Source of the DNA: JAGOBX01 sp017999075 [NCBI: Candidatus Babelota bacterium]
GTDB lineage: Bacteria; JAGOBX01
Assembly: GCA_017999075.1 (NCBI GenBank)
Contig: JAGOBX010000108.1
Coordinates: 1-9,308 of the forward strand
DNA: 9,308 bases
Direction of reading: 5' to 3'
Shown here: positions 1 to 7,915 of the stretch, one piece after another
How the letters are laid out: every line of letters begins with the position of its first letter
Numbering within the stretch: position 1 is the first letter of the stretch
Notes under the pieces: model-generated
Told to the model about the DNA's origin: nothing
The model's input: only the letters and a program-made list of their open reading frames with translations
Database searches by the model: none
Translations under genes and position numbers: made by a program

Positions 1-2
1 GT

Positions 3-77
3 TTTTCACTGCCAGGTTTTTGTCGTATGCTACAGAAAGGTTCTGTAGATATAATATCGGATCGGGTATTTGTATAA
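3..77 (+). CDS. 3' end of an upstream gene with a T9SS-like C-terminal tail (partial)
   Basis: Only the last 24 codons are in the window; the frame stops at TAA 75-77. The peptide runs from SLPGF through LQKGS to ISDRVFV. Aligned from its Gly, it has nearly the same length and pattern as the ends of the next two genes (SGIY...KKVIYIK and SGLY...KNVIYVK). That pattern is Gly-aromatic, a hydrophobic strand, a polar turn, a basic residue, then a final strand at the stop. This is the end of a T9SS type A / FlgD-like C-terminal domain, which marks a protein for export and surface attachment in T9SS. If right, three tailed cargo genes stand in a row. The call rests on 24 codons, so a chance open frame is possible. 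Confidence 0.5.
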   Translation, partial: FSLPGFCRMLQKGSVDIISDRVFV

Positions 78-98
78 TATTTTGTTCCATTCTATTTT

Positions 99-2621
99 GT
101 GTTTGCTGCAATTTGTTTTGATATAAACAATGATAATAAATCGGAAATAATTGTCGCTTCATCAGATAATTCATTAATTGTTTATGACAATAATCTGTCG
201 GTATTGAAGAAAATTTATACTAATGGACCGGTAACGTCATTGCCTGCAATTGCGGATATAGATTATGACGGGATTTTAGATATTGTATGCTGGACATCAA
301 CTGGGTATCTTCAGGCTTTTGACCTATCGACAGGAATTATTAAAACAGGATTTGAAAATATTAAAGTTACCAATTATCAGCCTCGATATATAAGTCCTGT
401 TATAGCAGATTTCAATAAAGATAATGAACTTGAAATAATAGTTGGCAATACTCAGTTGTATAGTTTTAATAATCGCGGCATACTGAATCCTAATTATCCT
501 GTAAATTTAATTTCTGAAGTTGAAAGACCTTTTATTTTATATGACAACAACAGGGATGGATATAATGATTTGATAGTATGCTGTCAGGATAAAAGAATAA
601 AACTTCTAAATTATAAAAATAACAGCGCCGTAGGGGAATTAACAAGATTATCTTACAAAAGCGAATATCAGACAATGTTTTTGGCTGATTCTTTTGACGG
701 CGACACATATCCGGAAATTTTAGTAAATGTCCGTACTAAATTACTGATGTACACATATTCAAATAATATAAGTTTGAAGAATTTTATATTTTTTGACGAT
801 TTAAATCTGCCCGCTTTGCCGTTTTCAGATAATTTTATAGGAGCGGCTCCAATAAAAAAACATAATAATTTTGAAGTGACTTTGACTACTCATTTGGCAA
901 CATCTTATAATATTAAACCTTACGACTATTTTTTTACAGCGCCTTTTTTATCAGTTATTGCCGATACTTTAAATATAGCGGATTCCATAGATTTTCATCC
1001 GGCGCTTATTGATAGAAAAATTACAGAACGTGTTAATTTCTATACTGCGTCATATCTGGATTATGATAATAACGGAACCCTTGATCTTATTTATCCGGGA
1101 TACAAAAATTATCTTAACATAATAGGTTATCAAGATGAATCATCTCAATTTATGCAAAAACTTGATGAAATTCCGTTAAATGGCAAAGATGTTATGACTG
1201 CGGTGATTGCTGATGTTGACGGGAATAGCCGCGGAGACATAGTTTATAATGATGAAAATCAGGTTTATATTATTTCGACTGATTCTTTGAAAGCGTATTC
1301 TGCATATCCGCTTGGAGATATTCGTAATACTAACACTAATTTTTTTATAACTCATCCTGTAATATGCAATGATTCTTGTTATATAACTCGCGGCAATGAA
1401 TTTACTGTAAAATGGAAAAATCCTAATTTTTTTGATACTTATTATTATTCTTATTCTATTGATAATGGAAAAACGTTTACTCAATATTTGCAGGACACTC
1501 AGGTTACTTTTACAAGTCTTGCGGATTCAGATTATATTTTTTTGCTGAAAACAAAAAATGAATTTAACAGAACAACTGCAGAAAATTTGAAATATATTTT
1601 TAAAATTGATAATGTTGCTCCTGAAATAAACATTATATCTCCGCAGCAAAATCAAACTGTCTCTGAGATTTGGAATGTAAAATTTAATGTTAAAGAAAAT
1701 AATATTGATACTGTTTTATGCAGTATCAGAACTGATACGGATTATTATATAATTTATGAATCTCATTATAAAACTGATACAATAGAATTTCAGTTTGATT
1801 TTTCACAATATACTTCAGAAACGCTTACTTTTAAAATTTCGGCTTTTGAATTTTTTTCAAATAATAAGACGGAAACTGAAATTGTTTTATTTAATTCGCG
1901 AAAAAAAATTTTATTGACGCCTGATTTTAATGAAAAGATTTTTTTTAATAATGATGGATTGACAATTTCTGTTCCGCAGAACAGCGTTGAATATAATCAG
2001 TTGCTTTCTGTGTTTTGCGCTCAATTGTCAGAATACCGGAATCTGGCTTTATACAGTCCTGTGTATTATATCGGCGGATCGGATATAAAATTAAAACAGC
2101 CGTTAAACTGTTCGATACAGTTAAACGATACTGAATTGAACCACATCAAATTTTCCAAACCGTTATTTTCTATGAATTACAACGGAATACCTGTTTCTGT
2201 TTACTATGCGCAGGATACGTCAACTGCCAATGCAGTTAAACTCGGCGGTTCTGTATTTGACAACTATATTAATTTTAATTTTAACGGCAGCGGATATTAT
2301 TTTGCCGCTTTATATTCGGATAGTTTTTTATATACGGATACTGTGGATACTTCAGAGTTTAAATTGAATATAATTCCAAGAATAATAACTCAAAATCAAA
2401 CTTCATTTTTTAATTTTTATTTTGAAAATCAGCAATATTTATCTGTAAAATCATATAATCTTAATGGTTTATTTATAGAAAATATTTTTGAAGGAAGTTT
2501 AAACTCTGGAATTCATAATATACCGGTGATTTTTCCCCGGGAGAAATATAGTTCCGGAATATATTTGATATTATTTGAATCAGATTGCAGAAAAATTAAA
2601 AAGGTCATTTACATTAAATAA
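99..2621 (+). CDS. Secreted VCBS/FG-GAP beta-propeller protein with T9SS-like C-terminal tail; N-terminus apparently incomplete
   Basis: 840 residues from GTG 99, the only usual start codon before the repeats; an in-frame TAA at 75-77 blocks any extension. About seven or eight VCBS/FG-GAP-like repeats fill residues 2-395, with Asp/Asn loops such as DINNDNKSEIIV (8-19), DIDYDGILDIV (53-63), DFNKDNELEIIV (104-115), DNNRDGYNDLIV (149-160), DYDNNGTLDLIY (321-332) and DVDGNSRGDIVY (372-383). They probably form a calcium-binding beta-propeller. Ig/FN3-like modules follow (about 420-600, with IDNVAPEINIISP). A ZU5-like stretch (about 610-740, GLTISVPQNSV) precedes the C-terminal domain (about 757-840, ending SSGIYLILF...KKVIYIK). 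It is a paralogue of the next gene, probably an extracellular adhesin or binding protein of unknown ligand. No signal peptide is present: residue 2 aligns with about residue 44 of the paralogue, so some 40 residues are missing or in another frame. The reading frame itself is clearly real. Confidence 0.85.
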   Translation: MFAAICFDINNDNKSEIIVASSDNSLIVYDNNLSVLKKIYTNGPVTSLPAIADIDYDGILDIVCWTSTGYLQAFDLSTGIIKTGFENIKVTNYQPRYISPVIADFNKDNELEIIVGNTQLYSFNNRGILNPNYPVNLISEVERPFILYDNNRDGYNDLIVCCQDKRIKLLNYKNNSAVGELTRLSYKSEYQTMFLADSFDGDTYPEILVNVRTKLLMYTYSNNISLKNFIFFDDLNLPALPFSDNFIGAAPIKKHNNFEVTLTTHLATSYNIKPYDYFFTAPFLSVIADTLNIADSIDFHPALIDRKITERVNFYTASYLDYDNNGTLDLIYPGYKNYLNIIGYQDESSQFMQKLDEIPLNGKDVMTAVIADVDGNSRGDIVYNDENQVYIISTDSLKAYSAYPLGDIRNTNTNFFITHPVICNDSCYITRGNEFTVKWKNPNFFDTYYYSYSIDNGKTFTQYLQDTQVTFTSLADSDYIFLLKTKNEFNRTTAENLKYIFKIDNVAPEINIISPQQNQTVSEIWNVKFNVKENNIDTVLCSIRTDTDYYIIYESHYKTDTIEFQFDFSQYTSETLTFKISAFEFFSNNKTETEIVLFNSRKKILLTPDFNEKIFFNNDGLTISVPQNSVEYNQLLSVFCAQLSEYRNLALYSPVYYIGGSDIKLKQPLNCSIQLNDTELNHIKFSKPLFSMNYNGIPVSVYYAQDTSTANAVKLGGSVFDNYINFNFNGSGYYFAALYSDSFLYTDTVDTSEFKLNIIPRIITQNQTSFFNFYFENQQYLSVKSYNLNGLFIENIFEGSLNSGIHNIPVIFPREKYSSGIYLILFESDCRKIKKVIYIK

Positions 2622-5201
2622 ATGAAAAAAGTTTTATACATTGTTATTTTATTTTTTATATTTAACCAATCCGTTTTGTGCGACAATTCCGATTTTAGAG
2701 TTTTAACCGGTTTTCCCTACGCTACATTCGGAGATTTTTATGGAAACGGCGCAGTTGCTGATATTGATGCTGATGGAATAAAAGAGTTTATAATCGGGGA
2801 TAAAAGCGGATATGTGTATGCTGTTCAAAGTAATGGAATATCTAAATCAGGTTTTCCTGTTTTTTTAGGTGATGCTATCTGGTCATCGCCTGCTATAGCT
2901 GACGTTGACAATGACGGAAAATCTGAAATAATCATAGGTTCAAAAAATTCAAAGATAAATGTAATAAAATTTGATGGAACCCTGGCATCAGGATTTCCGG
3001 TTGAGTTAACTCAGGAAATCAGAGGAGCTCCGTCAATTGCAGATATTGATAAAAACGGAACTCCTGATATAATAGTTCCTGGACTTGACGGATATATTTA
3101 TGTGATTGACGGGTCAGGTAGAAACTTATCAGGCTGGCCGCAAAGAATAGTTCCTAATACGGAAAACAGCGCATATAATTTTGATTATGGCTCAAGGACT
3201 ACAGTACTGATTACAGATTATGACATGGACGGATATTTTGAAATTACAGTGTGCGCTAACGGAGGAGTGTTTTCGATATTCAGACATAATGGAGAAAGAA
3301 TTCTTTCAAGTAAAATCAATGCAAGAATTGACGCGCCGCCAGCAGCTGCGGATATTGATAATGACGGAAAAATAGAATTTATTATTACAGGCTGGGATTA
3401 TTACGCATATATTTTCAACATAGATTCATATGGAAAAATTGTGTATAAGACTAATTATCCTTTTTATTTTAATGAGCTGTTGAGGTGTCATCCTGCAATA
3501 TATGATTTTAATGATGACGGTCTTGATGACATGATATTTTTTATATTGACCAATTATAATGCGGCAAATAATCCCGGCCGTTTTCTTATTTTAGAAAATA
3601 ATGCTGATTTTTTGTCGATACCGTATTCCGATTCTTCAGGAGTTTCATGTCCTGTTCTGGCAAATCTTGACAATGATACGGAAATTGAAATTGCAGTTGT
3701 TACTTATGGAGGAGAACTTCAAATATATAATCATAACGGTTCTGCAGTAAAATATCAATATTCCATGCCTGGTAAAAAAACAATGGAATCAACGCCTGTT
3801 CTGAATGATTTTGACAATGACGGAAAAATGGATATTGTGGTCGCAACTCAGGAACAATTTATTACAGCTTTGACTCTTGAAGGTTCTGCTGATTATAATT
3901 CGGTTTACAATTCAAAATTTATGTTCACTCTTAACAATACCGGAAATAATTTTGATTTTTCTACACCTCTGATTTATGAACCGACTAATAACTTGATACA
4001 CGACACTGCAGTTACTTTTAAATGGATACAGATGGAAAACATTTCCGGAGTGAAAAGTTCTTACAGATTAAATAATTCAGATTATTCTGATTCTGATTTT
4101 ATATCGGAAAAAACTTTTTCTGATCTGACTGACGGGGAATACGTTTTTACGGTTGACCAGTATTTCAAAAATAAAAAAACTATGACTCCGGGATACAGGA
4201 AAATCATAATTGATAATAAACTTCCTGAAGCTTGTTTAACTAAAACTAATTTTTCGGGCGGCGGAATAATTAATTTGAACGGAACAGCTTCTGATTCTAA
4301 TTTTTATTGTTATAATATAAAAATTTTATCTTCTTCCGGGATTACAGTTGCCGATAATAATTTTTTTAATGTTGTAATAGATACAGGAACGCTGTATTCC
4401 TTTAATTCTATATATTATCCTGATGATACTTATACTGCGTATTTAACGGTTTTTGAAACTGATACAAGTTATTTTTCATTTGATACTGCCTTGTTTTCAG
4501 TCAGAAATGAATCCGCATTTGTGTCGCCTTCTCAAAACAGCGTTTTTAACGCGGATAATGGTAATATAAAAATCAATATACCTGTTAAAACCGTTGATAA
4601 AAATTTGAAATTAATTGTATATAAATGGGCTGCGGAAGATATGCCGGGCGAAATTTCTTTTGTTTCAAATAAATATATGATTGAAATTGATGATACTTCG
4701 GTAACAAAAAATTTAGATATATCAATAAAAATTTTAGATTCGTTGCAGCAGGTGCAATCTGCGCATATGAAGAAACCAATAAGATATAATCCTCAAAATG
4801 TTAATAATTATTATATAGCGTATAATAATGGAATAGACAGTATATGGCTGAATATAGGCGGCTATTATGATTTTTTTGATAAAACAGTGACAGTATCTTT
4901 TAATAAATCAGAAATTTATGCGGTCGCAATTAATCCCGGGTTATTTGTTCTTGAGTATAAGCTTCCTGTAGCATTGAATAAAAGGATTCTTCAGTCAGAA
5001 GATGATGAAATAATTGTTCAGAATATTTCAGGTTCTGCAGAAATAAGCATTTTTGATATTAATGGAAAATTAATATTAAAAAGCAATAAGAATAAATGGA
5101 ATGGAAAAGATAAAAATGGCAGACATGTTAAATCGGGTTTGTATATATTAATCTCTGAAGATTGCGGAGATGTGTTTAAAAATGTTATTTATGTTAAATA
5201 A
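2622..5201 (+). CDS. Secreted VCBS/FG-GAP beta-propeller protein with Ig-like, ZU5-like and T9SS-like C-terminal domains
   Basis: 859 residues. ATG 2622 directly follows the TAA of the previous gene, with no good Shine-Dalgarno at normal spacing, so translation may depend on re-initiation. Residues 1-20 form a signal peptide (MKK, a long hydrophobic core, then SVLC-DNS); the site lacks a proper lipobox, so signal peptidase I is likely. Eight propeller repeats follow, with Asp loops DIDADG (47-52), DVDNDG (94-99), DIDKNG (141-146), DYDMDG (199-204), DIDNDG (244-249), DFNDDG (295-300), NLDNDT (348-353) and DFDNDG (396-401). Between blades are SGFP/SGWP turns typical of FG-GAP proteins. Residues about 450-630 look Ig/FN3-like (TDGEYVFTV). 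Residues 640-770 include a ZU5-like strand pair (NGNIKINIPVKTV). The end (about 795-859) is a FlgD-like/T9SS domain with ISIFDINGKLI, KWNGKDKNGRHVKSGLYIL and a final VIYVK strand. It is probably exported by a type IX-like route and surface-attached. The ligand is unknown. Confidence 0.9.
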   Translation: MKKVLYIVILFFIFNQSVLCDNSDFRVLTGFPYATFGDFYGNGAVADIDADGIKEFIIGDKSGYVYAVQSNGISKSGFPVFLGDAIWSSPAIADVDNDGKSEIIIGSKNSKINVIKFDGTLASGFPVELTQEIRGAPSIADIDKNGTPDIIVPGLDGYIYVIDGSGRNLSGWPQRIVPNTENSAYNFDYGSRTTVLITDYDMDGYFEITVCANGGVFSIFRHNGERILSSKINARIDAPPAAADIDNDGKIEFIITGWDYYAYIFNIDSYGKIVYKTNYPFYFNELLRCHPAIYDFNDDGLDDMIFFILTNYNAANNPGRFLILENNADFLSIPYSDSSGVSCPVLANLDNDTEIEIAVVTYGGELQIYNHNGSAVKYQYSMPGKKTMESTPVLNDFDNDGKMDIVVATQEQFITALTLEGSADYNSVYNSKFMFTLNNTGNNFDFSTPLIYEPTNNLIHDTAVTFKWIQMENISGVKSSYRLNNSDYSDSDFISEKTFSDLTDGEYVFTVDQYFKNKKTMTPGYRKIIIDNKLPEACLTKTNFSGGGIINLNGTASDSNFYCYNIKILSSSGITVADNNFFNVVIDTGTLYSFNSIYYPDDTYTAYLTVFETDTSYFSFDTALFSVRNESAFVSPSQNSVFNADNGNIKINIPVKTVDKNLKLIVYKWAAEDMPGEISFVSNKYMIEIDDTSVTKNLDISIKILDSLQQVQSAHMKKPIRYNPQNVNNYYIAYNNGIDSIWLNIGGYYDFFDKTVTVSFNKSEIYAVAINPGLFVLEYKLPVALNKRILQSEDDEIIVQNISGSAEISIFDINGKLILKSNKNKWNGKDKNGRHVKSGLYILISEDCGDVFKNVIYVK

Positions 5202-5260
5202 CCGTATAAAATCAAGAAAATACTTTTTGAAAAACAGATGAAAATTAATTTTATATTTTA

Positions 5261-5290
5261 TTGAAAACAATTTTTTTAAAATTTTATACG
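5261..5290 (+). promoter_or_regulatory. Weak candidate sigma70 promoter before the PorV-like gene
   Basis: The 117-bp spacer between stop 5201 and ATG 5328 is almost pure A/T. It contains TTGAAA (5261-5266) and, 18 bases on, TATACG (5285-5290), a fair -35 and a mediocre -10. A 10-bp palindrome, TATACGTATA (5285-5294), overlaps the -10 and could be an operator. No GC-rich hairpin followed by a T run is visible, so read-through from the cargo genes is also possible. In such AT-rich DNA, matches of this quality arise by chance. Confidence 0.22.
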
Positions 5291-5327
5291 TATATTTTGT
5301 AAATTTTAAAATACTGGATTGAAAATT

Positions 5328-7598
5328 ATGAAAATGAAACATTATTTGATTATTTTTATTTTATTTGCTGATTGTTTGAATGCTTATCAAATAATAAATA
5401 CGACACGGGCAGGAGCGATATCTGCTTTTACAGGAATAGCTGATGACGCGTCTTCGATTTATTATAATCCGGCTGGTTCGTCATATATCAATAATCATGA
5501 AATATATATGTTTTCATCGGATATTTATGATTTTGATATCACTCATAATCAGATTTTGTATTCTATGCCGATTTACAAAAATTTAGGACTGGGAGTAGGA
5601 TATGCTGGAACTGATTTCAAGGATAACGAACTGTCGTTTTCACAGGATAATTTTATTTTTAATTTTTCAGGGAAATTATTTAAAAATTTAAGTTGCGGAT
5701 TTAATTATAAGACGTTTAGCGTGGATGCTGATTATTTGTCCATTATCAAGAATAAAGGCACATCTAATTCTTATGATGCCGGAGCTCTTTTTTTTAAAAA
5801 TAATTTTAAAGCCGGTATTTTATTTGCCAATATAAATGAACCTGATATTAAATATTCAGATGGGGTTAAAACCGGATTTGAAGAAAGTTATGTGAGATTA
5901 GGAGTTTCTTATAGTTTCGACAAACTGTTGTTCGGAGCTGATTATGATGACAGAAAAATATTATATTTCGGCGGGGAATACAGGGTTTTACCCAATATTA
6001 TTCATATATTCGGAGGATTGAAAAAACAATTTTCTCCTGATGATTCGATAAGATATTCTTTCGGGTTAAGATTTTCGGTGAAAGATTTATTCATAGATTA
6101 TTCAAATGATTTGAATTCTGATTTAGGAAATACCCATAAATTTGCGGTTGGGTATAAATTCGGATTTAAAAATTTTGTAAAATTGAGGAATAACAATGAT
6201 GCAGTTATGTTTTTTCCACACTTGAAAAATATTTATGCAAATCATGATAACAAATATACAGAATTTATGATTGTTAATAGTTCAGATAAAACTCTTGATA
6301 TAGGAATGGAAATTATAAATAATAAATTTATTGATATGCCGAATAAAAAACAGGTTAATTTTAAACCTTATGAAGAAAAAATAGTTTGCCTTCCAATAAA
6401 TTTCAATGATAAAATTTTTGAAATAAATGATTTTGCTTCAGAACAGTTTATGATAAATTTTTATTACAGAATAAACAACAGGGAATATATTGATTCAGAA
6501 AAATTTGCAGCTGTTATTTTTAATAAAAATTCATTTTTATGGAATGAACCTGAAAAAATAGGAAATTTTATAACTCCTAAATCGTTTTCAGTTGTAAAAT
6601 TCAACAATGTGCTTTTTGAGAGAATTAAAATAGAAAATTTATCATTGCCTCTTCCTGAAAATATAAACAGGGGAATTATATTGTTTGATTCTTTAAAAAT
6701 GATAGGAATGCAATACAAAAAAGATTCAATATATCCGTATAATGGTTTTGATGACGAACAAAAACTGCTTGATTTTGTTCAATATCCGGCTCAGACTTTA
6801 GAATTAAAAAATGGGGATTGCGACGATTTTTCTGTTTTATTTGCTTCATTATTTCTTAATCTCGGAATAAACGTTAAATTAATAATACATCAGGAACACA
6901 TTTATATTGCATTCGATTCCGGAATAAAAAACATCCGGGAATTTGAATATTTGAAAAATAAACTGATGCATATTGACGGTGAATATTATGTACCTGTTGA
7001 AGTTTCGGCTCTGAATGAAAGTTTTATTCACGCATGGATGATTGGAATGGAAAATTTATCTGAATCCGATTATTTTGTGATTGACGTTAAAAAAATATGG
7101 GAAAAATATCCTCCTTTAAATTTGAAGGATAATTTTAATCCTGATATGCCTTTTATTGAAAATTTGATTTCCGAATTTAATTATGAATATTATGAGTTTA
7201 CAAAAACATTCATAAATACTTCGGGTAAAATTGAAAATAAAACAGGTTCTGAAATAAAAAAAATAGCGGATGATTTGATTGAAAAAAAAGATTATTTTCA
7301 GGCATTGAATTATTATCTTTTTTTATTTCATAACGATAAACGCAATGCTGCGCATATTAATAATATCGCCAATCTTTATTATCTTATAAACAATTATCAA
7401 AAATCAATTGATTTTTATTTAATGGCTTCAGAACTTGATAAGGATAATCCTTATTATTTTGCTCAAATATCTCTGTTATATTATAAACTTAACGAAAACT
7501 ATAAGGCTGAATATTATTATAATAAAACTGTTTCGATTGAAAAAAAATATTTTGATAAATATATTGATTCGCTTCAGTTTTGGAATAATTCAAGATAA
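5328..7598 (+). CDS. PorV/PorQ-like outer-membrane barrel fused to transglutaminase-like and TPR domains
   Basis: 756 residues. ATG 5328 is preferred over an in-frame TTG at 5319 because GGA (5316-5318) lies nine bases upstream and it gives a normal signal peptide (residues 1-19, ending CLNA). Residues 24-50 carry the PorV/PorQ (UPF0164) start signature: TRAGAISAFTGIADDASSIYYNPAG. Alternating strands to about 285 (GLGVGYAG, AGALFF, RYSFGLRFS, KFAVGYKFGF) fit a FadL/PorV-type barrel. Residues about 293-405 are a beta-sandwich (FPHL, IVNSSDKTLDIGMEI, FKPYEEKIVCLPI). Residues 405-590 match a bacterial transglutaminase-like family. They include FITPKS, FDSLKMIGMQY, then GDCDDFSVLFASL with candidate nucleophile Cys498, EHIYIAF with His524 (usually GHI), and VPVEVS with Glu558 as possible third residue. 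Residues 640-745 are TPR-like helices (DYFQALNYYLFLF, NNYQKSIDFYLMASELD). It probably acts at the outer membrane, perhaps exporting or anchoring the tailed proteins encoded just upstream. Domain order is well supported; the substrate is inference. Confidence 0.85.
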   Translation: MKMKHYLIIFILFADCLNAYQIINTTRAGAISAFTGIADDASSIYYNPAGSSYINNHEIYMFSSDIYDFDITHNQILYSMPIYKNLGLGVGYAGTDFKDNELSFSQDNFIFNFSGKLFKNLSCGFNYKTFSVDADYLSIIKNKGTSNSYDAGALFFKNNFKAGILFANINEPDIKYSDGVKTGFEESYVRLGVSYSFDKLLFGADYDDRKILYFGGEYRVLPNIIHIFGGLKKQFSPDDSIRYSFGLRFSVKDLFIDYSNDLNSDLGNTHKFAVGYKFGFKNFVKLRNNNDAVMFFPHLKNIYANHDNKYTEFMIVNSSDKTLDIGMEIINNKFIDMPNKKQVNFKPYEEKIVCLPINFNDKIFEINDFASEQFMINFYYRINNREYIDSEKFAAVIFNKNSFLWNEPEKIGNFITPKSFSVVKFNNVLFERIKIENLSLPLPENINRGIILFDSLKMIGMQYKKDSIYPYNGFDDEQKLLDFVQYPAQTLELKNGDCDDFSVLFASLFLNLGINVKLIIHQEHIYIAFDSGIKNIREFEYLKNKLMHIDGEYYVPVEVSALNESFIHAWMIGMENLSESDYFVIDVKKIWEKYPPLNLKDNFNPDMPFIENLISEFNYEYYEFTKTFINTSGKIENKTGSEIKKIADDLIEKKDYFQALNYYLFLFHNDKRNAAHINNIANLYYLINNYQKSIDFYLMASELDKDNPYYFAQISLLYYKLNENYKAEYYYNKTVSIEKKYFDKYIDSLQFWNNSR

Positions 7599-7915
7599 CG
7601 CTGGAAATCAGAATTGTATTTTCCTGAGTTTATCAGTTCATAACGCTGACAAACTGATGAAAAAAGGTTGGGTTTTGCAAAGACATTAAAGTTTGAATTT
7701 CTCCTCATCAGGATTATTCCAATAGTAAAACCCATACGGCTCGAAACAAAATATTTCAACATTTCAAACTTGTGGTAAAATCGTGCAGGATTTTCCGCAA
7801 GGTATTCATTCTATAGGCAGATATTTGAAATAAAAATTGAGGATTTATATTTATTGTCTTGAAATCTGGGAAAAAGTGTGGTATAGTAAAAAGAAAAAAA
7901 ATTGGGAGCAAGCAA
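7599..7915. other. Gene-free stretch with possible minus-strand coding debris
   Basis: No intact gene spans these 317 bases. On the minus strand, 7810-7748 reads NEYLAENPARFYHKFE-MLKYF. In another frame, 7760-7686 reads VEIFCFEPYGFYYWNNPDEEKF and stops at 7686. The two overlap and could be one short coding remnant broken by a frameshift, with a stop (7811-7813) just upstream. I do not recognise the family, and the composition makes chance reading possible. A 7-bp inverted repeat (ATCAGTT 7632-7638 / AACTGAT 7652-7658) has no T run, so it is not a clear terminator. The right end carries the promoter described separately. No tRNA, insertion-sequence end or CRISPR repeat is visible. Confidence 0.3.
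7859..7887 (+). promoter_or_regulatory. Sigma70-type promoter with extended -10 for the DUF4160-like gene
   Basis: TTGAAA (7859-7864) and TATAGT (7882-7887) are 17 bases apart, each one mismatch from consensus. A TG one base upstream of the -10 (7879-7880) makes an extended -10. The predicted transcription start, about 7893-7896, falls just before the GGGAG Shine-Dalgarno (7904-7908) and GTG start (7916). This supports the GTG and argues against an upstream TTG start at 7859, which would lie inside the promoter. Confidence 0.6.

Noticed and set aside
73-78. TATAAT as a promoter for the first propeller gene
   Set aside because: No acceptable -35 lies 16-18 bases upstream, and TATAAT is frequent by chance in this composition.
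1176-1484. Minus-strand open frame of 102 codons inside the first propeller gene
   Set aside because: It is antisense to a well-supported coding region, and its Ile/Ser/Arg-rich text is what AT-rich coding DNA gives in reverse.
7603-7624. Hairpin GGAAA/TTTCC after the barrel gene as a terminator
   Set aside because: The stem is only about five pairs with a nine-base or longer loop and no T run follows.
7435-7689. Plus-strand open frame of 84 codons overlapping the end of the barrel gene
   Set aside because: Most of it lies in another frame of the TPR region and is a run of Ile/Leu/Asn; no start signal or family resemblance.
7859-7915. Upstream extension of the DUF4160-like gene from TTG 7859
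   Set aside because: The extra 19 residues coincide with the promoter and Shine-Dalgarno, and the family starts at (M/V)PEISRFYG, matching GTG 7916.
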